A stretch of DNA of 36,354 nucleotides from Prochlorococcus sp. AG-355-G23. Lineage in GTDB: Bacteria; Cyanobacteriota; Cyanobacteriia; PCC-6307; Cyanobiaceae. The notes under the pieces were generated by a model. The model saw only the letters and a list, made by a program, of their open reading frames with translations, was not told the origin of the DNA and did not search any database. The translations under genes and the position numbers were made by a program. The DNA is taken from the NCBI GenBank assembly GCA_003278765.1, contig QCDK01000008.1:1-36354 (forward strand). Direction: 5' to 3'. Positions 26,719 to 35,728 of this stretch are shown piece after piece; within the stretch, counting starts at the first letter, position 1, and every line of letters starts with the position of its first letter.

Positions 26719-27375
26719 ATGGGAGAACTCTCAGTAAGGGAATTACCTTTATTTCCTTTGCCGGAAGTAGTCCTTTTCCCTCAAGAAGTTTTGCCTCTAC
26801 ATATTTTTGAATCAAGATATAGAATCATGCTCCAATCTGCTCTTGAGAGTGATTCTATGTTTGGAGTTATAAAGTTTGATCCAACTACAAAAAGTATGGC
26901 TAAAGTTGGATGTTGCGCACAAATTATTAAACATCAAACTGCAGAGGATGGGAGAAGTAACATTATCACAATGGGTCAACAAAGATTTCAAGTCTTAGAA
27001 ATTATCCGTGCGACGCCATTTTGTTCTGCGATGGTTAGTTGGATTAGTGATGAGGATATTGATGACTTTCAAAAATTAGATTCTTTAAAAGATTCAGTAA
27101 AAGAAGCACTTAGTGATGTTATTAATTTAACAAGTAAATTGACTAATACTAAGAAAAATCTGCCTGATAAATTACCTGATAACGCAATAGATTTATCATT
27201 TTGGATAGGAGCTCATTTGGGTGGTCCTGTTGCGGAGGAACAGCAAAGACTTCTTGAAGAGAGAAATACTTTTACCCGTTTGGAAAGAGAATATGAAATG
27301 CTTGATCACACAAGAAAACAACTTGCAGCAAGAACAGCATTGAAGGAGAGCTTTCCTGATATAAAAGAAAATTAA
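26719..27375 (+). CDS. Stand-alone LON substrate-binding domain protein
   Basis: The 218-aa protein matches the N-terminal (LON/PF02190) domain of Lon protease: ELPLFPLPEVVLFPQEVLPL and HIFESRYRIMLQSALESD near residues 8-45. A helical second half with LLEERNTFTRLEREYEML follows. There are no AAA+ or protease domains, so it is not a Lon protease; such stand-alone versions are common in cyanobacteria and their role is not established. Its stop directly abuts the ATG of the methyltransferase gene. Confidence 0.88.
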   Translation: MGELSVRELPLFPLPEVVLFPQEVLPLHIFESRYRIMLQSALESDSMFGVIKFDPTTKSMAKVGCCAQIIKHQTAEDGRSNIITMGQQRFQVLEIIRATPFCSAMVSWISDEDIDDFQKLDSLKDSVKEALSDVINLTSKLTNTKKNLPDKLPDNAIDLSFWIGAHLGGPVAEEQQRLLEERNTFTRLEREYEMLDHTRKQLAARTALKESFPDIKEN

Positions 27376-28311
27376 ATGTTTGAATTATTATTCCCTTTTT
27401 TTTTAATATTTTTATCCATTTTAGTCTTAGCTATAATCTGGAGAAATAATGCTAGAAAATATATTTCTTCCAGTACAGTAGCTTCTGCATATGATGCTTG
27501 GACTCAAGATAAATTACTTGAGAGATTGTGGGGAGAACATATACATTTGGGTTTTTATCCCTCTGCAAAAAAAAATATTGATTTTAGAAAGGCTAAAGTT
27601 CAGTTTGTTCATGAATTAGTAAAATGGAGTGGTTTAGATAAATTGCCGAGGGGATCCAGAATACTCGATGTAGGTTGTGGAATAGGGGGAAGTTCTAGGA
27701 TTCTTGCAGATTATTATGGGTTTAACGTAACTGGTATTACAATTAGTCCGGCTCAAGTTAAAAGAGCAAGAGAACTGACTCCTAATGGGATAAATTGCAA
27801 CTTCCAAGTTATGGATGCTTTGGATTTGAAATTTGAAGATGGATCATTTGATGCCGTCTGGAGTGTTGAGGCAGGTGCTCATATGAATGATAAAACTAGG
27901 TTTGCAGATGAAATGCTGAGAACTTTAAGACCTGGAGGTTATTTGGCATTAGCTGATTGGAACTCAAGAGACTTAGAGGCATACCCTCCTTCATTTTTTG
28001 AACAGTTAGTTCTTAAACAATTACTTGAACAATGGGTACATCCTAATTTTATTAGCATTAACCAATTCAGTAACATACTTAGAACTAACGAAAATAGTTC
28101 AGGAAGAGTTATTTCTGAAAATTGGAATTCCTATACTAACCCTTCATGGTATGACTCCATTTTTGAAGGCATTCGAAGACCATTCGTAATTTTGTCACTT
28201 GGACCATTTGCGATAGTAAAGTCGATAAGGGAGATTCCAACAATACTTCTCATGAATTGGGCATTTAGAAAAGGTTTAATGGAGTTTGGCGTTTACAAAT
28301 GTAGAGGATGA
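27376..28311 (+). CDS. MPBQ/MSBQ methyltransferase (tocopherol/plastoquinone-type ring methylation)
   Basis: This is a SAM-dependent methyltransferase of 311 aa. An N-terminal membrane helix (3-22) is followed by motif I LDVGCGIGGSSRILADYYGF (about 98-117), GITISPAQVKRARELTP, VWSVEAGAHM and a C-terminal hydrophobic region KSIREIPTILLMNWAF. It closely resembles Synechocystis Sll0418, which methylates 2-methyl-6-phytyl-1,4-benzoquinol in tocopherol synthesis. It starts on the base after the LON-domain stop, so the two are likely co-translated. The precise quinone substrate in this organism is inferred. Confidence 0.88.
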   Translation: MFELLFPFFLIFLSILVLAIIWRNNARKYISSSTVASAYDAWTQDKLLERLWGEHIHLGFYPSAKKNIDFRKAKVQFVHELVKWSGLDKLPRGSRILDVGCGIGGSSRILADYYGFNVTGITISPAQVKRARELTPNGINCNFQVMDALDLKFEDGSFDAVWSVEAGAHMNDKTRFADEMLRTLRPGGYLALADWNSRDLEAYPPSFFEQLVLKQLLEQWVHPNFISINQFSNILRTNENSSGRVISENWNSYTNPSWYDSIFEGIRRPFVILSLGPFAIVKSIREIPTILLMNWAFRKGLMEFGVYKCRG

Positions 28312-28312
28312 A

Positions 28313-29158
28313 TTAATCTAGTTCAACATTTTCAGAAAAATAATTTCCAAAATCTACAAAATTTTTACAAAGTGGCTTTAGCATGTTTTTTAATTCAAGT
28401 AAATTTTTAATGTTATTTTGATTATTGATTTCTAAATCAATATAGATTATATATTCGCCCAATTCTCTTTTTGAAGGTCTCGATTCAATTTTACTCATAT
28501 TAAATCCAAAATCTGCAATATAATTTATGGCTTTAAGCAAAGCACCAGGTTTATTTGAAATTAATGAGAAAGCAAAACTAGCAATATTAGCCAAATTTGA
28601 ATTTGATTCCTTGCTCAATAAAACAAATCTAGTGCAATTACCAGGAACATCATTAATAGGAAAGGCTAATTCTTTAAGTCCTTCGATTTGAATTAATGAT
28701 TTTGAACCGATGGCAGCTCTAAATTTACTTCCTTTGACCATATTGACAGCTTCTGATGTTGAATTTGTTGGAAGAGAAATTGCATATGGAAGATTCTCAG
28801 ATAACCATTCTGAACATTGAGCTAATGCTTGAGGATGAGATAATACTTCTGAAATATTTGAAATTTCTCCATCACTAATTAATGCATGTTTTATAGGTAA
28901 AACAATTGCTTTATTTATAAAAATTTCAGGAAATTTCCAAAGGGCATCTAGAGTAGCTGTAACTCCCCCTTCTACAGAATTTTCTATTGGTACTACAGCA
29001 GCATCACAATTGTTGTACGCTATTGATTTAATGACCGAATGTAACCCATTACATGGTACAAATATAGGTGTCTGAAAATTGGCAAGCTTTGATAATATAT
29101 GGGCTGCTTTTTCTGCGTATGTTCCTTTAGGTCCTAAATATGCAACTTGTTTGCGCAT
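28313..29158 (-). CDS. pheA: Prephenate dehydratase
   Basis: The enzyme converts prephenate to phenylpyruvate in phenylalanine synthesis. The 281-aa protein starts MRKQVAYLGPKGTYAEKAA. The catalytic domain (about 1-180) contains VPIENSVEGGV, SHPQALAQC and NCTRFVLLS, carrying the essential TRF motif. The C-terminal ACT regulatory domain (about 190-270) has SNKPGALLKAINYIADFGFN and KIESRPSKRELGEY, implying phenylalanine feedback. No chorismate mutase domain is fused. It is convergent with the methyltransferase gene, with almost no gap. Confidence 0.96.
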   Translation of the reverse strand: MRKQVAYLGPKGTYAEKAAHILSKLANFQTPIFVPCNGLHSVIKSIAYNNCDAAVVPIENSVEGGVTATLDALWKFPEIFINKAIVLPIKHALISDGEISNISEVLSHPQALAQCSEWLSENLPYAISLPTNSTSEAVNMVKGSKFRAAIGSKSLIQIEGLKELAFPINDVPGNCTRFVLLSKESNSNLANIASFAFSLISNKPGALLKAINYIADFGFNMSKIESRPSKRELGEYIIYIDLEINNQNNIKNLLELKNMLKPLCKNFVDFGNYFSENVELD

Positions 29159-29208
29159 GATTAATCGAAAAAAAAAGAGATCAAATAAGCATTGGAGGAA
29201 TATAGAAA

Positions 29209-29727
29209 ATGCTATTGTCTTTTGATGCTAAACAGAAACTCAAGCTTTCTGTAACACGTAATAAAGAATATCTTTCTAAATATCTTTTGGAAGAAGAAAG
29301 AGTTGTTGGAGCAATGCTTGACTCCAAAAAATTAGTACCAGAGGGAATAGGTAGATATAAGTATACAGTAACAAGTTTTAAGGTTTTTCAACTAGATATT
29401 AACCCTGTTGTCTCAATTGCGGTTGAAAATAAAGATGGAATTTTAAAAATGAGTGCCCTTGAAAGTACATTGGATGGTTTAGGGATGATAGATGATTTTA
29501 ATCTTATTTTGAAAGCAAATTTGGAGGCAACTGATATTGGTTTAGAAGGTGAGGCGCTTCTTGGGGTATCTGTCAGCCAACCCCCTCTGCTAAAGCTGGT
29601 ACCAAAGAAAATTTTGGAATCTACTGGTCATTCGGTATTAAATGGGATTCTGTTGGGTATAAAGTCAAGGGTTCAACAGCAGCTCGTTAAAGATTTTTTA
29701 GATTGGTGTGAATTAAATAAGATTTGA
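29209..29727 (+). CDS. DUF1997 family protein
   Basis: The 172-aa product belongs by appearance to the DUF1997 group found in cyanobacteria and plastids. It has no membrane span or signal. Features are an N-terminal [20 protein letters not shown], a central series of beta-type segments ([20 protein letters not shown]) and a C-terminal helix [13 protein letters not shown]. The family function is unknown. It is divergent from pheA (50 bp) and its last 15 bp overlap the end of rnhB on the other strand. Confidence 0.75.
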   Translation: MLLSFDAKQKLKLSVTRNKEYLSKYLLEEERVVGAMLDSKKLVPEGIGRYKYTVTSFKVFQLDINPVVSIAVENKDGILKMSALESTLDGLGMIDDFNLILKANLEATDIGLEGEALLGVSVSQPPLLKLVPKKILESTGHSVLNGILLGIKSRVQQQLVKDFLDWCELNKI

Positions 29728-30330
29728 TTTTTTTAAAAAACTTTTCCTATGAAGTTTAGTTATTCCATTTTTTTTGATTAATGTAAGATGATCTCTGGAA
29801 CCATATCCTTTATTTTTAAATATCAAGTATCCTGAGTATTTTTTTTCTAATCTCTCCATTAGATTGTCGCGAGAGACTTTGGCAACTATGCTTGCTGAAG
29901 CTATAGAGATAAATTTTGAGTCTCCAGATACTATGTTTTTCTGGATTCCATTCCATGGCCGTAATAATAAGGGGCCATCAATTATTAATTCAGAAGGCTT
30001 TTCTTTTAATTTCTTTAAAGCTCTTATCATTGAAAGTTCTGTCGCAACTCTGATACCTAGTTTATCTATTTCTCTGGCCGAAGATTGCCCAATTCCATAA
30101 TCTGAAGAGAGTAATAAAATTTTTGGTAAAAGTAATTTTCTTTTTTTGGGAGTTAGTTTTTTACTATCTGTTACTCCAAATTGTTTTAATATAAATTTAT
30201 TTTTTTCAGTTAATACTACTGCTGCTGCAAAAACTGGACCAAAAATTGCTCCCCTTCCAACTTCATCTATTCCTACTTCGGATACTTTATTCAATGCTAG
30301 CTGAAGATCTTCTTCTTTTTTTTCTTGCAT
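29713..30330 (-). CDS. rnhB: Ribonuclease HII
   Basis: RNase HII cuts RNA in RNA-DNA hybrids and removes misincorporated ribonucleotides. The 205-aa protein has the first catalytic pair in [13 protein letters not shown] (D22, E23), [17 protein letters not shown] and [14 protein letters not shown]. The ATG at 30330 makes the first 44 bp overlap the end of rne. A TTG near 30294 (giving [13 protein letters not shown]) is an alternative start that would nearly remove the overlap. It is probably co-transcribed with rne. Confidence 0.93.
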   Translation of the reverse strand: MQEKKEEDLQLALNKVSEVGIDEVGRGAIFGPVFAAAVVLTEKNKFILKQFGVTDSKKLTPKKRKLLLPKILLLSSDYGIGQSSAREIDKLGIRVATELSMIRALKKLKEKPSELIIDGPLLLRPWNGIQKNIVSGDSKFISIASASIVAKVSRDNLMERLEKKYSGYLIFKNKGYGSRDHLTLIKKNGITKLHRKSFLKKSNLI

Positions 30331-32113
30331 TGTTTAGCTCATCTGTAAGTTCAATCTCATCATTTTTAGCTGTAAATACAACTTCATTATTTTCATTAGT
30401 TTTATTTGTTGATTTATCCTTAGAATTTGAATCTGCTTCAATTTTAATTTGAATCTTTTCTTTTCCCGATTTTGAGATTTTTTTAATTTGTTTTTCTTTT
30501 CTTTTTTTATTATCTAAGACTTTTTCTGTTTCTTCATTACTTTCTTTTAAACGCACAAAATTATTGCTGGTGAGATATTCTTTTCCTAACTTTATAAGTG
30601 GATTAATACCTAATTGACTGAAAACAATTTTTTCTTCATTAGTAAGATCAACAGTTATTATATTTTTTTCTTTTGGATTTGACTGGTTCAAATTATCCTT
30701 ATCATTTTCTTTTTCTTTTTTATTAGAAGAATACTCTTTACTTAAGTCTTTGGAATTAATTAATTCCTTATCAATTATTTTTTCCTGCTCATCAGTTGAT
30801 TGAGAAGTATATGTATCTAAAGATTTTAGATTGTTTGATTGATTAGATTTATTTTCAATATTTTTAATTTTTAAGTTAGAAATTTCGTTATTTAATATAT
30901 TTTCTACATGTCCTGTACCATCGCATGTAGAACATTTTTTACCGAATAATTCATATATATTTTGACCTTGTCTTTTTCTGGTTAACTCTACTAAGCCTAA
31001 TTCAGTAAGCTGAGCTATTTGAGGCCTAGCAGAATCATCTTTTATTGCTGAGGTAAAATGCTCAAGTAATTGAAATTGGTCTCTTCTAGATTCCATATCG
31101 ATAAAATCTACTACTATAACTCCACCAATATTTCTTAATTTCATTTGCCTTGAGATTTCAACTGCTGCTTCGCAGTTGGTCCATAAAACGGTTTGTCTTG
31201 AGTTTGCAGAACTTGTAAATGATCCAGAGTTTACATCGATTACTGTTAAAGCTTCCGTAGGTTCGATAATGATATAACCTCCGGAAGGAAGATCTACTCT
31301 TGGCTGAAGAGCTTTTTGAATTGTTTTCTTAATTTCGTACTTTTCGAAAATATGTTGGTCTAAACTGTTATCGTGAAATTCAATCTTTGCATCAGATTCA
31401 TAATTCATTAAAAAATCTTTTGCTCTTGCAACTGAAAATTTACTATCGATAATTATGCTATTAGTTGATTCTTTAATATGATCTCTCAAAATCTTAAGAG
31501 AGAAATCATCATCTCTTTTAATTAAATTTGGTGGATTAGAATCCTCAGAAACTTTTAGTACATTTTCCCATTGTTGAATTAATTGTTCTAAATCTTCAAT
31601 AAGAAGTTCTTCTTTTATCTTTTCAGCCTCCGTTCTAAATAACAAGCCTGTGCTGGGAGGTTTTATTAAAACCCCAAGAGCTTTCAAACGGCTTCGTTCT
31701 GTTTCTGTATTTATTTTTCTTGAAATATTTACCCCTTGGCCATATGGCTGTAAAATCAAGTATTTTCCTGGGATTGAAATATTTCCGGTTAGTCTGGGAC
31801 CTTTAGATCCTGTGGGTTCCTTTATTACCTGTACCAAAACTTTTTGTTTTGGTTCTAGTAATTCAGTGATTCCAAATGTCCCTTTTTTTAGTCTTAGTGG
31901 ACCTAAATCTGAAACATGGATGAATCCATTTTTCTCACTTTCACCAATATTTATAAAAGCGGCATCAATGCCAGGCAGAACATTTTCAACAGTTCCTAAA
32001 AAGATATCGCCAATTTGATATTGACCTTGTGCGACGATTAATTCATCAACTCGATCATCTTTGAGTAGTGCTGCTATTCGAGCCTGCTCAGCGATGATAA
32101 TTTGCTGAGACAT
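30287..32113 (-). CDS. rne: Ribonuclease E/G
   Basis: This is the endonuclease of mRNA turnover and rRNA processing. It is 608 aa, the short cyanobacterial form. The S1 domain is at about 35-120 ([20 protein letters not shown]). The catalytic DNase I-like core holds D293 (TVIDVNSG) and D336 (VVDFIDM), equivalent to E. coli D303 and D346. The zinc-link is C394-x2-C397 ([10 protein letters not shown]). After about 405 comes a low-complexity Lys/Asn/Glu tail. It ends [13 protein letters not shown], the basic tail that in cyanobacteria recruits polynucleotide phosphorylase. That tail overlaps the start of rnhB. Confidence 0.96.
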   Translation of the reverse strand: MSQQIIIAEQARIAALLKDDRVDELIVAQGQYQIGDIFLGTVENVLPGIDAAFINIGESEKNGFIHVSDLGPLRLKKGTFGITELLEPKQKVLVQVIKEPTGSKGPRLTGNISIPGKYLILQPYGQGVNISRKINTETERSRLKALGVLIKPPSTGLLFRTEAEKIKEELLIEDLEQLIQQWENVLKVSEDSNPPNLIKRDDDFSLKILRDHIKESTNSIIIDSKFSVARAKDFLMNYESDAKIEFHDNSLDQHIFEKYEIKKTIQKALQPRVDLPSGGYIIIEPTEALTVIDVNSGSFTSSANSRQTVLWTNCEAAVEISRQMKLRNIGGVIVVDFIDMESRRDQFQLLEHFTSAIKDDSARPQIAQLTELGLVELTRKRQGQNIYELFGKKCSTCDGTGHVENILNNEISNLKIKNIENKSNQSNNLKSLDTYTSQSTDEQEKIIDKELINSKDLSKEYSSNKKEKENDKDNLNQSNPKEKNIITVDLTNEEKIVFSQLGINPLIKLGKEYLTSNNFVRLKESNEETEKVLDNKKRKEKQIKKISKSGKEKIQIKIEADSNSKDKSTNKTNENNEVVFTAKNDEIELTDELNNARKKRRRSSASIE

Positions 32114-32409
32114 ATAGTTGATTATGAATGATTTGGATTTTGAAAATCATCTAGATTAAAGAAATGGATTTATCCTTTAATAAGGCAAACTTTTTTAGCT
32201 GTTATTATTTACTTATAAAAATTAATTAAGTTAATAGTGATTGAATTCTGCTATTTATAAAGCTTTAAACGATTTTCAAAATAATTGAAATTTAATTAAC
32301 AGCTATGATTATCTCTTAAATGAACCATAACTACAATAATATTAACATCTAATTACCACTAAAGCACGTAGATACATTATTCTAATATTGTTGAAATTTT
32401 TTATCTAAA
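32114..32409. other. Divergent rne/dapL intergenic region
   Basis: This is 296 bp of very AT-rich DNA without a plausible gene. On the rne side ATGATTT (32128-32134) and AAATCAT (32144-32150) form a hairpin with an inner GATTTT-G-AAAATC (32136-32148); it would lie in the rne 5' leader. An rne 5' UTR with a regulatory role has been studied in Prochlorococcus MED4. No confident promoter was chosen on the dapL side. Confidence 0.45.
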
Positions 32410-33636
32410 GTGGTTCAAGTAAACGAAAATTATTTAAAACTCAAAGCAGGCTATTTATTCCCTGAAATTGCTAAAAGGGTAAAAATATATTCTCAATCAA
32501 GTAAGAGTGCTGAAATTATTAAGCTTGGTATAGGAGATGTTACAGAACCATTACCTAGAGCATGTATAGAGGCTATGGGGAAAGCTTTAAATGATATGGG
32601 AACAACAGAGCGTTTCAGAGGTTATGGACCAGAACAAGGTTATTCTTGGCTGAGAGAAAAAATATCTGAGCATGATTTTATTTCTCGAGGCTGTCAAATT
32701 TCACCTGAAGAAATTTTTGTTTCTGATGGTTCTAAATGCGATAGTAGCAATATTTTAGATATTCTTGGCAAAGATAATTCAATTGCTGTAACAGATCCTG
32801 TTTATCCTGTTTATGTGGATAGTAACGTCATGACAGGTAGAACTGGAGAAGCTCTAGAAAATGGTACTTATCAAGGGTTAACATATTTAGCAATAAACGA
32901 GGGAAACAACTTTTTGCCAAAACTACCTGAAAAAAAAGTTGATATTTTGTATCTTTGTTTTCCAAATAATCCAACTGGAGCAACTATCACAAAAAAAGAA
33001 TTGAAAAAGTGGGTTGACTATGCCCTTCAAAACAAATCTCTGATACTTTTTGATGCAGCTTACGAAGCATTTATCCAAGATAATGATATTCCACATTCAA
33101 TATATGAGATTGAAGGGGCAAAGGATTGTGCTATTGAATTCAGATCTTTTTCAAAGAATGCAGGATTCACGGGAGTTAGATGTGCTTTTACAGTAATACC
33201 TAAGGAACTCAAAGGTTTGAGTTCAACAAATGAGGAAATTGAGTTATGGCCTCTTTGGAATAGGCGACAATCTACAAAGTTCAATGGAGTAAGTTATGTG
33301 GTTCAGAAAGGTGCAGAGGCTGTTTATTCTCCTGAAGGGAAAAAACAGGTGAAAGGTTTAATTGATTTTTATATGGAAAATGCAAAAATCATGAAAAATA
33401 AACTTCAGAATTCAGGATATAAAGTTTATGGTGGGGACAATGCACCTTATATCTGGATTAAAGTTCCAGATCAAATGACATCTTGGGACTTTTTTGATTT
33501 CCTTCTCCAAAAAGTTAGTGTAGTGGGAACACCTGGGAGCGGATTTGGATTAGCAGGAGAGGGTTATTTTCGCTTGTCAGCATTTAATTCACGATCAAAC
33601 GTCCTTGATGCAATGGAAAGAATAATTAATATATAA
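32410..33636 (+). CDS. dapL: LL-diaminopimelate aminotransferase
   Basis: DapL makes LL-diaminopimelate directly from tetrahydrodipicolinate, the short lysine/peptidoglycan route used by cyanobacteria and plants. The 408-aa fold-type I PLP enzyme has the PLP lysine K249 in [21 protein letters not shown] at 183-191 and the phosphate-binding region [10 protein letters not shown] near 105-114. The start is GTG at 32410, chosen because [19 protein letters not shown] matches the family N-terminus. The gene is divergent from rne. Confidence 0.96.
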   Translation: MVQVNENYLKLKAGYLFPEIAKRVKIYSQSSKSAEIIKLGIGDVTEPLPRACIEAMGKALNDMGTTERFRGYGPEQGYSWLREKISEHDFISRGCQISPEEIFVSDGSKCDSSNILDILGKDNSIAVTDPVYPVYVDSNVMTGRTGEALENGTYQGLTYLAINEGNNFLPKLPEKKVDILYLCFPNNPTGATITKKELKKWVDYALQNKSLILFDAAYEAFIQDNDIPHSIYEIEGAKDCAIEFRSFSKNAGFTGVRCAFTVIPKELKGLSSTNEEIELWPLWNRRQSTKFNGVSYVVQKGAEAVYSPEGKKQVKGLIDFYMENAKIMKNKLQNSGYKVYGGDNAPYIWIKVPDQMTSWDFFDFLLQKVSVVGTPGSGFGLAGEGYFRLSAFNSRSNVLDAMERIINI

Positions 33637-33668
33637 TTATTAGTACAATTTAAACTCTTATAAATTTA

Positions 33669-33986
33669 ATGTTATCTATAAAATTAGAACAAAGTTCAAA
33701 TAATAACTCAGCAGTAATTGAAAAGAAACCTGCTGAATTAAAAAATAAATCTCCAAAATATAAGGTTTTACTTCATAATGACCCAGTTAATTCTATGGAG
33801 TATGTCACTATTTCACTGCGAGAAGTTGTTCCGCAATTAAGTGAACAAGATGCTATAGCAATAATGCTAGAAGCACATAATACCGGCGTGGGTCTAGTAA
33901 TTGTTTGCGATTTAGAACCAGCAGAATTCTACTCAGAATCTTTAAAATCTAAAGGAATTTCTAGTTCAATTGAGAAAGAGGATTAA
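33669..33986 (+). CDS. clpS: ATP-dependent Clp protease adaptor ClpS
   Basis: ClpS binds ClpC/ClpA and delivers N-degron substrates. The 105-aa protein has the signature YKVLLHNDPVNSMEYV (about 31-46), followed by helices with IAIMLEAHNTGVGLVIVC and a conserved end region DLEPAEFYSESL. The first 30 residues are a flexible polar tail. It follows dapL by about 32 bp and is convergent with the radical SAM gene, 15 bp apart. Confidence 0.95.
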   Translation: MLSIKLEQSSNNNSAVIEKKPAELKNKSPKYKVLLHNDPVNSMEYVTISLREVVPQLSEQDAIAIMLEAHNTGVGLVIVCDLEPAEFYSESLKSKGISSSIEKED

Positions 33987-34001
33987 TAACAATTAAATTT
34001 A

Positions 34002-35621
34002 TTATTTAGAGTGAACTAATTTTCTTTCTGACAAAGGACGGACTTTTAGCGATTCTTTTAAGGAAGACTTCCCATATTCTCTCTCAAGAATGTCTATAAC
34101 TGTTTTGCCAAATTCATCTTCTGGATTATCAAAAGCTTCTAAGCAAACCTGACCAAGTTTTTCGCCTAGTGGACCTGGATTCCAGAGAAGTTTTCTCGCT
34201 GTCCAAGGCATCATGCTCATTGGATTATAATTTGGCTTCAAAATTTTATGCTCCAAAGCGTACTTTTCGAGAAGAGTGTGAGGTTGCAAACCTATAAAGA
34301 ATATAGCTGGATCAACTAAGCCTTTACCAAAAATATTTTCTAATTCTCTATGGTAAGCAATTGTTTGTCTTATGGTGCTGGGCGTTTCATCAAAAACATT
34401 AAATGAATAATTGACTGAAACATGATTCTTGAAACCTGATTTGACTAGCATTCTGCAATTATTTAATACAGTTTCAAGGTCATAAGCTAATCTCATTTTT
34501 CTAACAAGTTCTTGAGATCCAGAGGTGATACCTATTTCAAAATAGCTCATACCTGTATCAACCATAAGCTGAGCTAGCTCAGCATCAATATTATCTGCTC
34601 TGATGTATGCAGCCCAATTAATATCGTCCCAGCCTTGGTCCTTAATTGCTTGCAAAAGTATTTTTGCATCTTCAATATGTTTTTTGGCTGGAATAAACTG
34701 TGCATCAGTGAACCAAAATCCCCTTACTCCAAGATCATATAATTGCTTCATTTCTTTGATTACTTCCCTAACAGGATTAACGCGAACCTGCTTCCCTTCC
34801 ACAACTGTGTAAACACAGAAACAACAATTATGAGGACAACCTCTTTTTGTTTGTACCCCTACGTAATAATCGCCACCTTCTATATACCAATCGAATTCAG
34901 ACCATATTGATTTTATATATTTATAGTTGCAGGCAGTTTTGATAGTGCCAGAAGGTTGTTCATGTATTAATTTGTTACGAGGTTTTTTACCGGCAATGTA
35001 ACATCTTTCTTCTTCTATTGAATCTCCTCTAATGATTTTTTCTATGAGATTTTCTCCCTCTCCAACTGAAATTACAGTTCCTTTTGGAAGTAGATTTCCC
35101 AATTGTTCATAGAAGACACTAACAGCCCCACCTCCTAAAATTACCTTTACATTTTTATTATATTTTTGTGCTCTTTTTAGTCCCATCTTGACTAAAGAAG
35201 TATTTCTATATATTTCTCCATAATGAGATGCAATTAATTTTAATCCTCCCCAGGAACCTCTGATTTTTTTAAGGATATTTTTTGAGTAGAAAACTTCAAA
35301 AGAGTTTTGTAGGGGATTCCCACTTCTACCATCAACAGGTGCATAAATTTGTATATCTCTCCATGAAAAAATGATTAGATGTGGTCTAAATTGATCAATT
35401 TTTCTAGTTAAATGTTTGGAAACTTTATTAGATGGAATTATTGCTAGATCGATGAATTGCTGCTCTAGACCTGGAAAACATTTATGAATATGGTCTGCTA
35501 AATATATAGGCCCTATTGGAAATATTGGATTACATGGCAATCTCACAGTTAAGATTTTGCCATAATGCTTTCTTTGGTAACTTTTTTTATTTAATTTTTC
35601 GAACTTCAAATTAAAATTCAT
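34002..35621 (-). CDS. B12-binding-domain radical SAM protein
   Basis: The 539-aa protein has an N-terminal Rossmann-like region (about 15-200) resembling a cobalamin-binding domain: RLPCNPIFPIGPIYLADHIH, LIIFSWRD, VILGGGAVSVF, SVGEGENLIEKI. A radical SAM barrel follows, with the 4Fe-4S motif C-x3-C-x2-C in KRGCPHNCCFCVY near residue 260. FEIGITSGSQELVRKMR lies later in the barrel. The DxHxxG cobalamin signature was not found in the N-terminal part. Such proteins include methylases and cyclases (BchE-like), but the substrate here is unknown. It reads towards clpS. Confidence 0.85.
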   Translation of the reverse strand: MNFNLKFEKLNKKSYQRKHYGKILTVRLPCNPIFPIGPIYLADHIHKCFPGLEQQFIDLAIIPSNKVSKHLTRKIDQFRPHLIIFSWRDIQIYAPVDGRSGNPLQNSFEVFYSKNILKKIRGSWGGLKLIASHYGEIYRNTSLVKMGLKRAQKYNKNVKVILGGGAVSVFYEQLGNLLPKGTVISVGEGENLIEKIIRGDSIEEERCYIAGKKPRNKLIHEQPSGTIKTACNYKYIKSIWSEFDWYIEGGDYYVGVQTKRGCPHNCCFCVYTVVEGKQVRVNPVREVIKEMKQLYDLGVRGFWFTDAQFIPAKKHIEDAKILLQAIKDQGWDDINWAAYIRADNIDAELAQLMVDTGMSYFEIGITSGSQELVRKMRLAYDLETVLNNCRMLVKSGFKNHVSVNYSFNVFDETPSTIRQTIAYHRELENIFGKGLVDPAIFFIGLQPHTLLEKYALEHKILKPNYNPMSMMPWTARKLLWNPGPLGEKLGQVCLEAFDNPEDEFGKTVIDILEREYGKSSLKESLKVRPLSERKLVHSK

Positions 35622-35728
35622 GTTATGAAATTTAATGAATTTATTTCTCTTAAGAATCTAACTACTTTATTACTAATTTGGAGAAATTAAAAATCCTAAG
35701 AAAATACTCGCAAAAAATTTTTTTTAAT

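Noticed and set aside
33984..34012. Bidirectional terminator between clpS and the radical SAM gene
   Set aside because: TAATAA/TTATTA can pair but is pure A/T and weak; not distinguishable from background.
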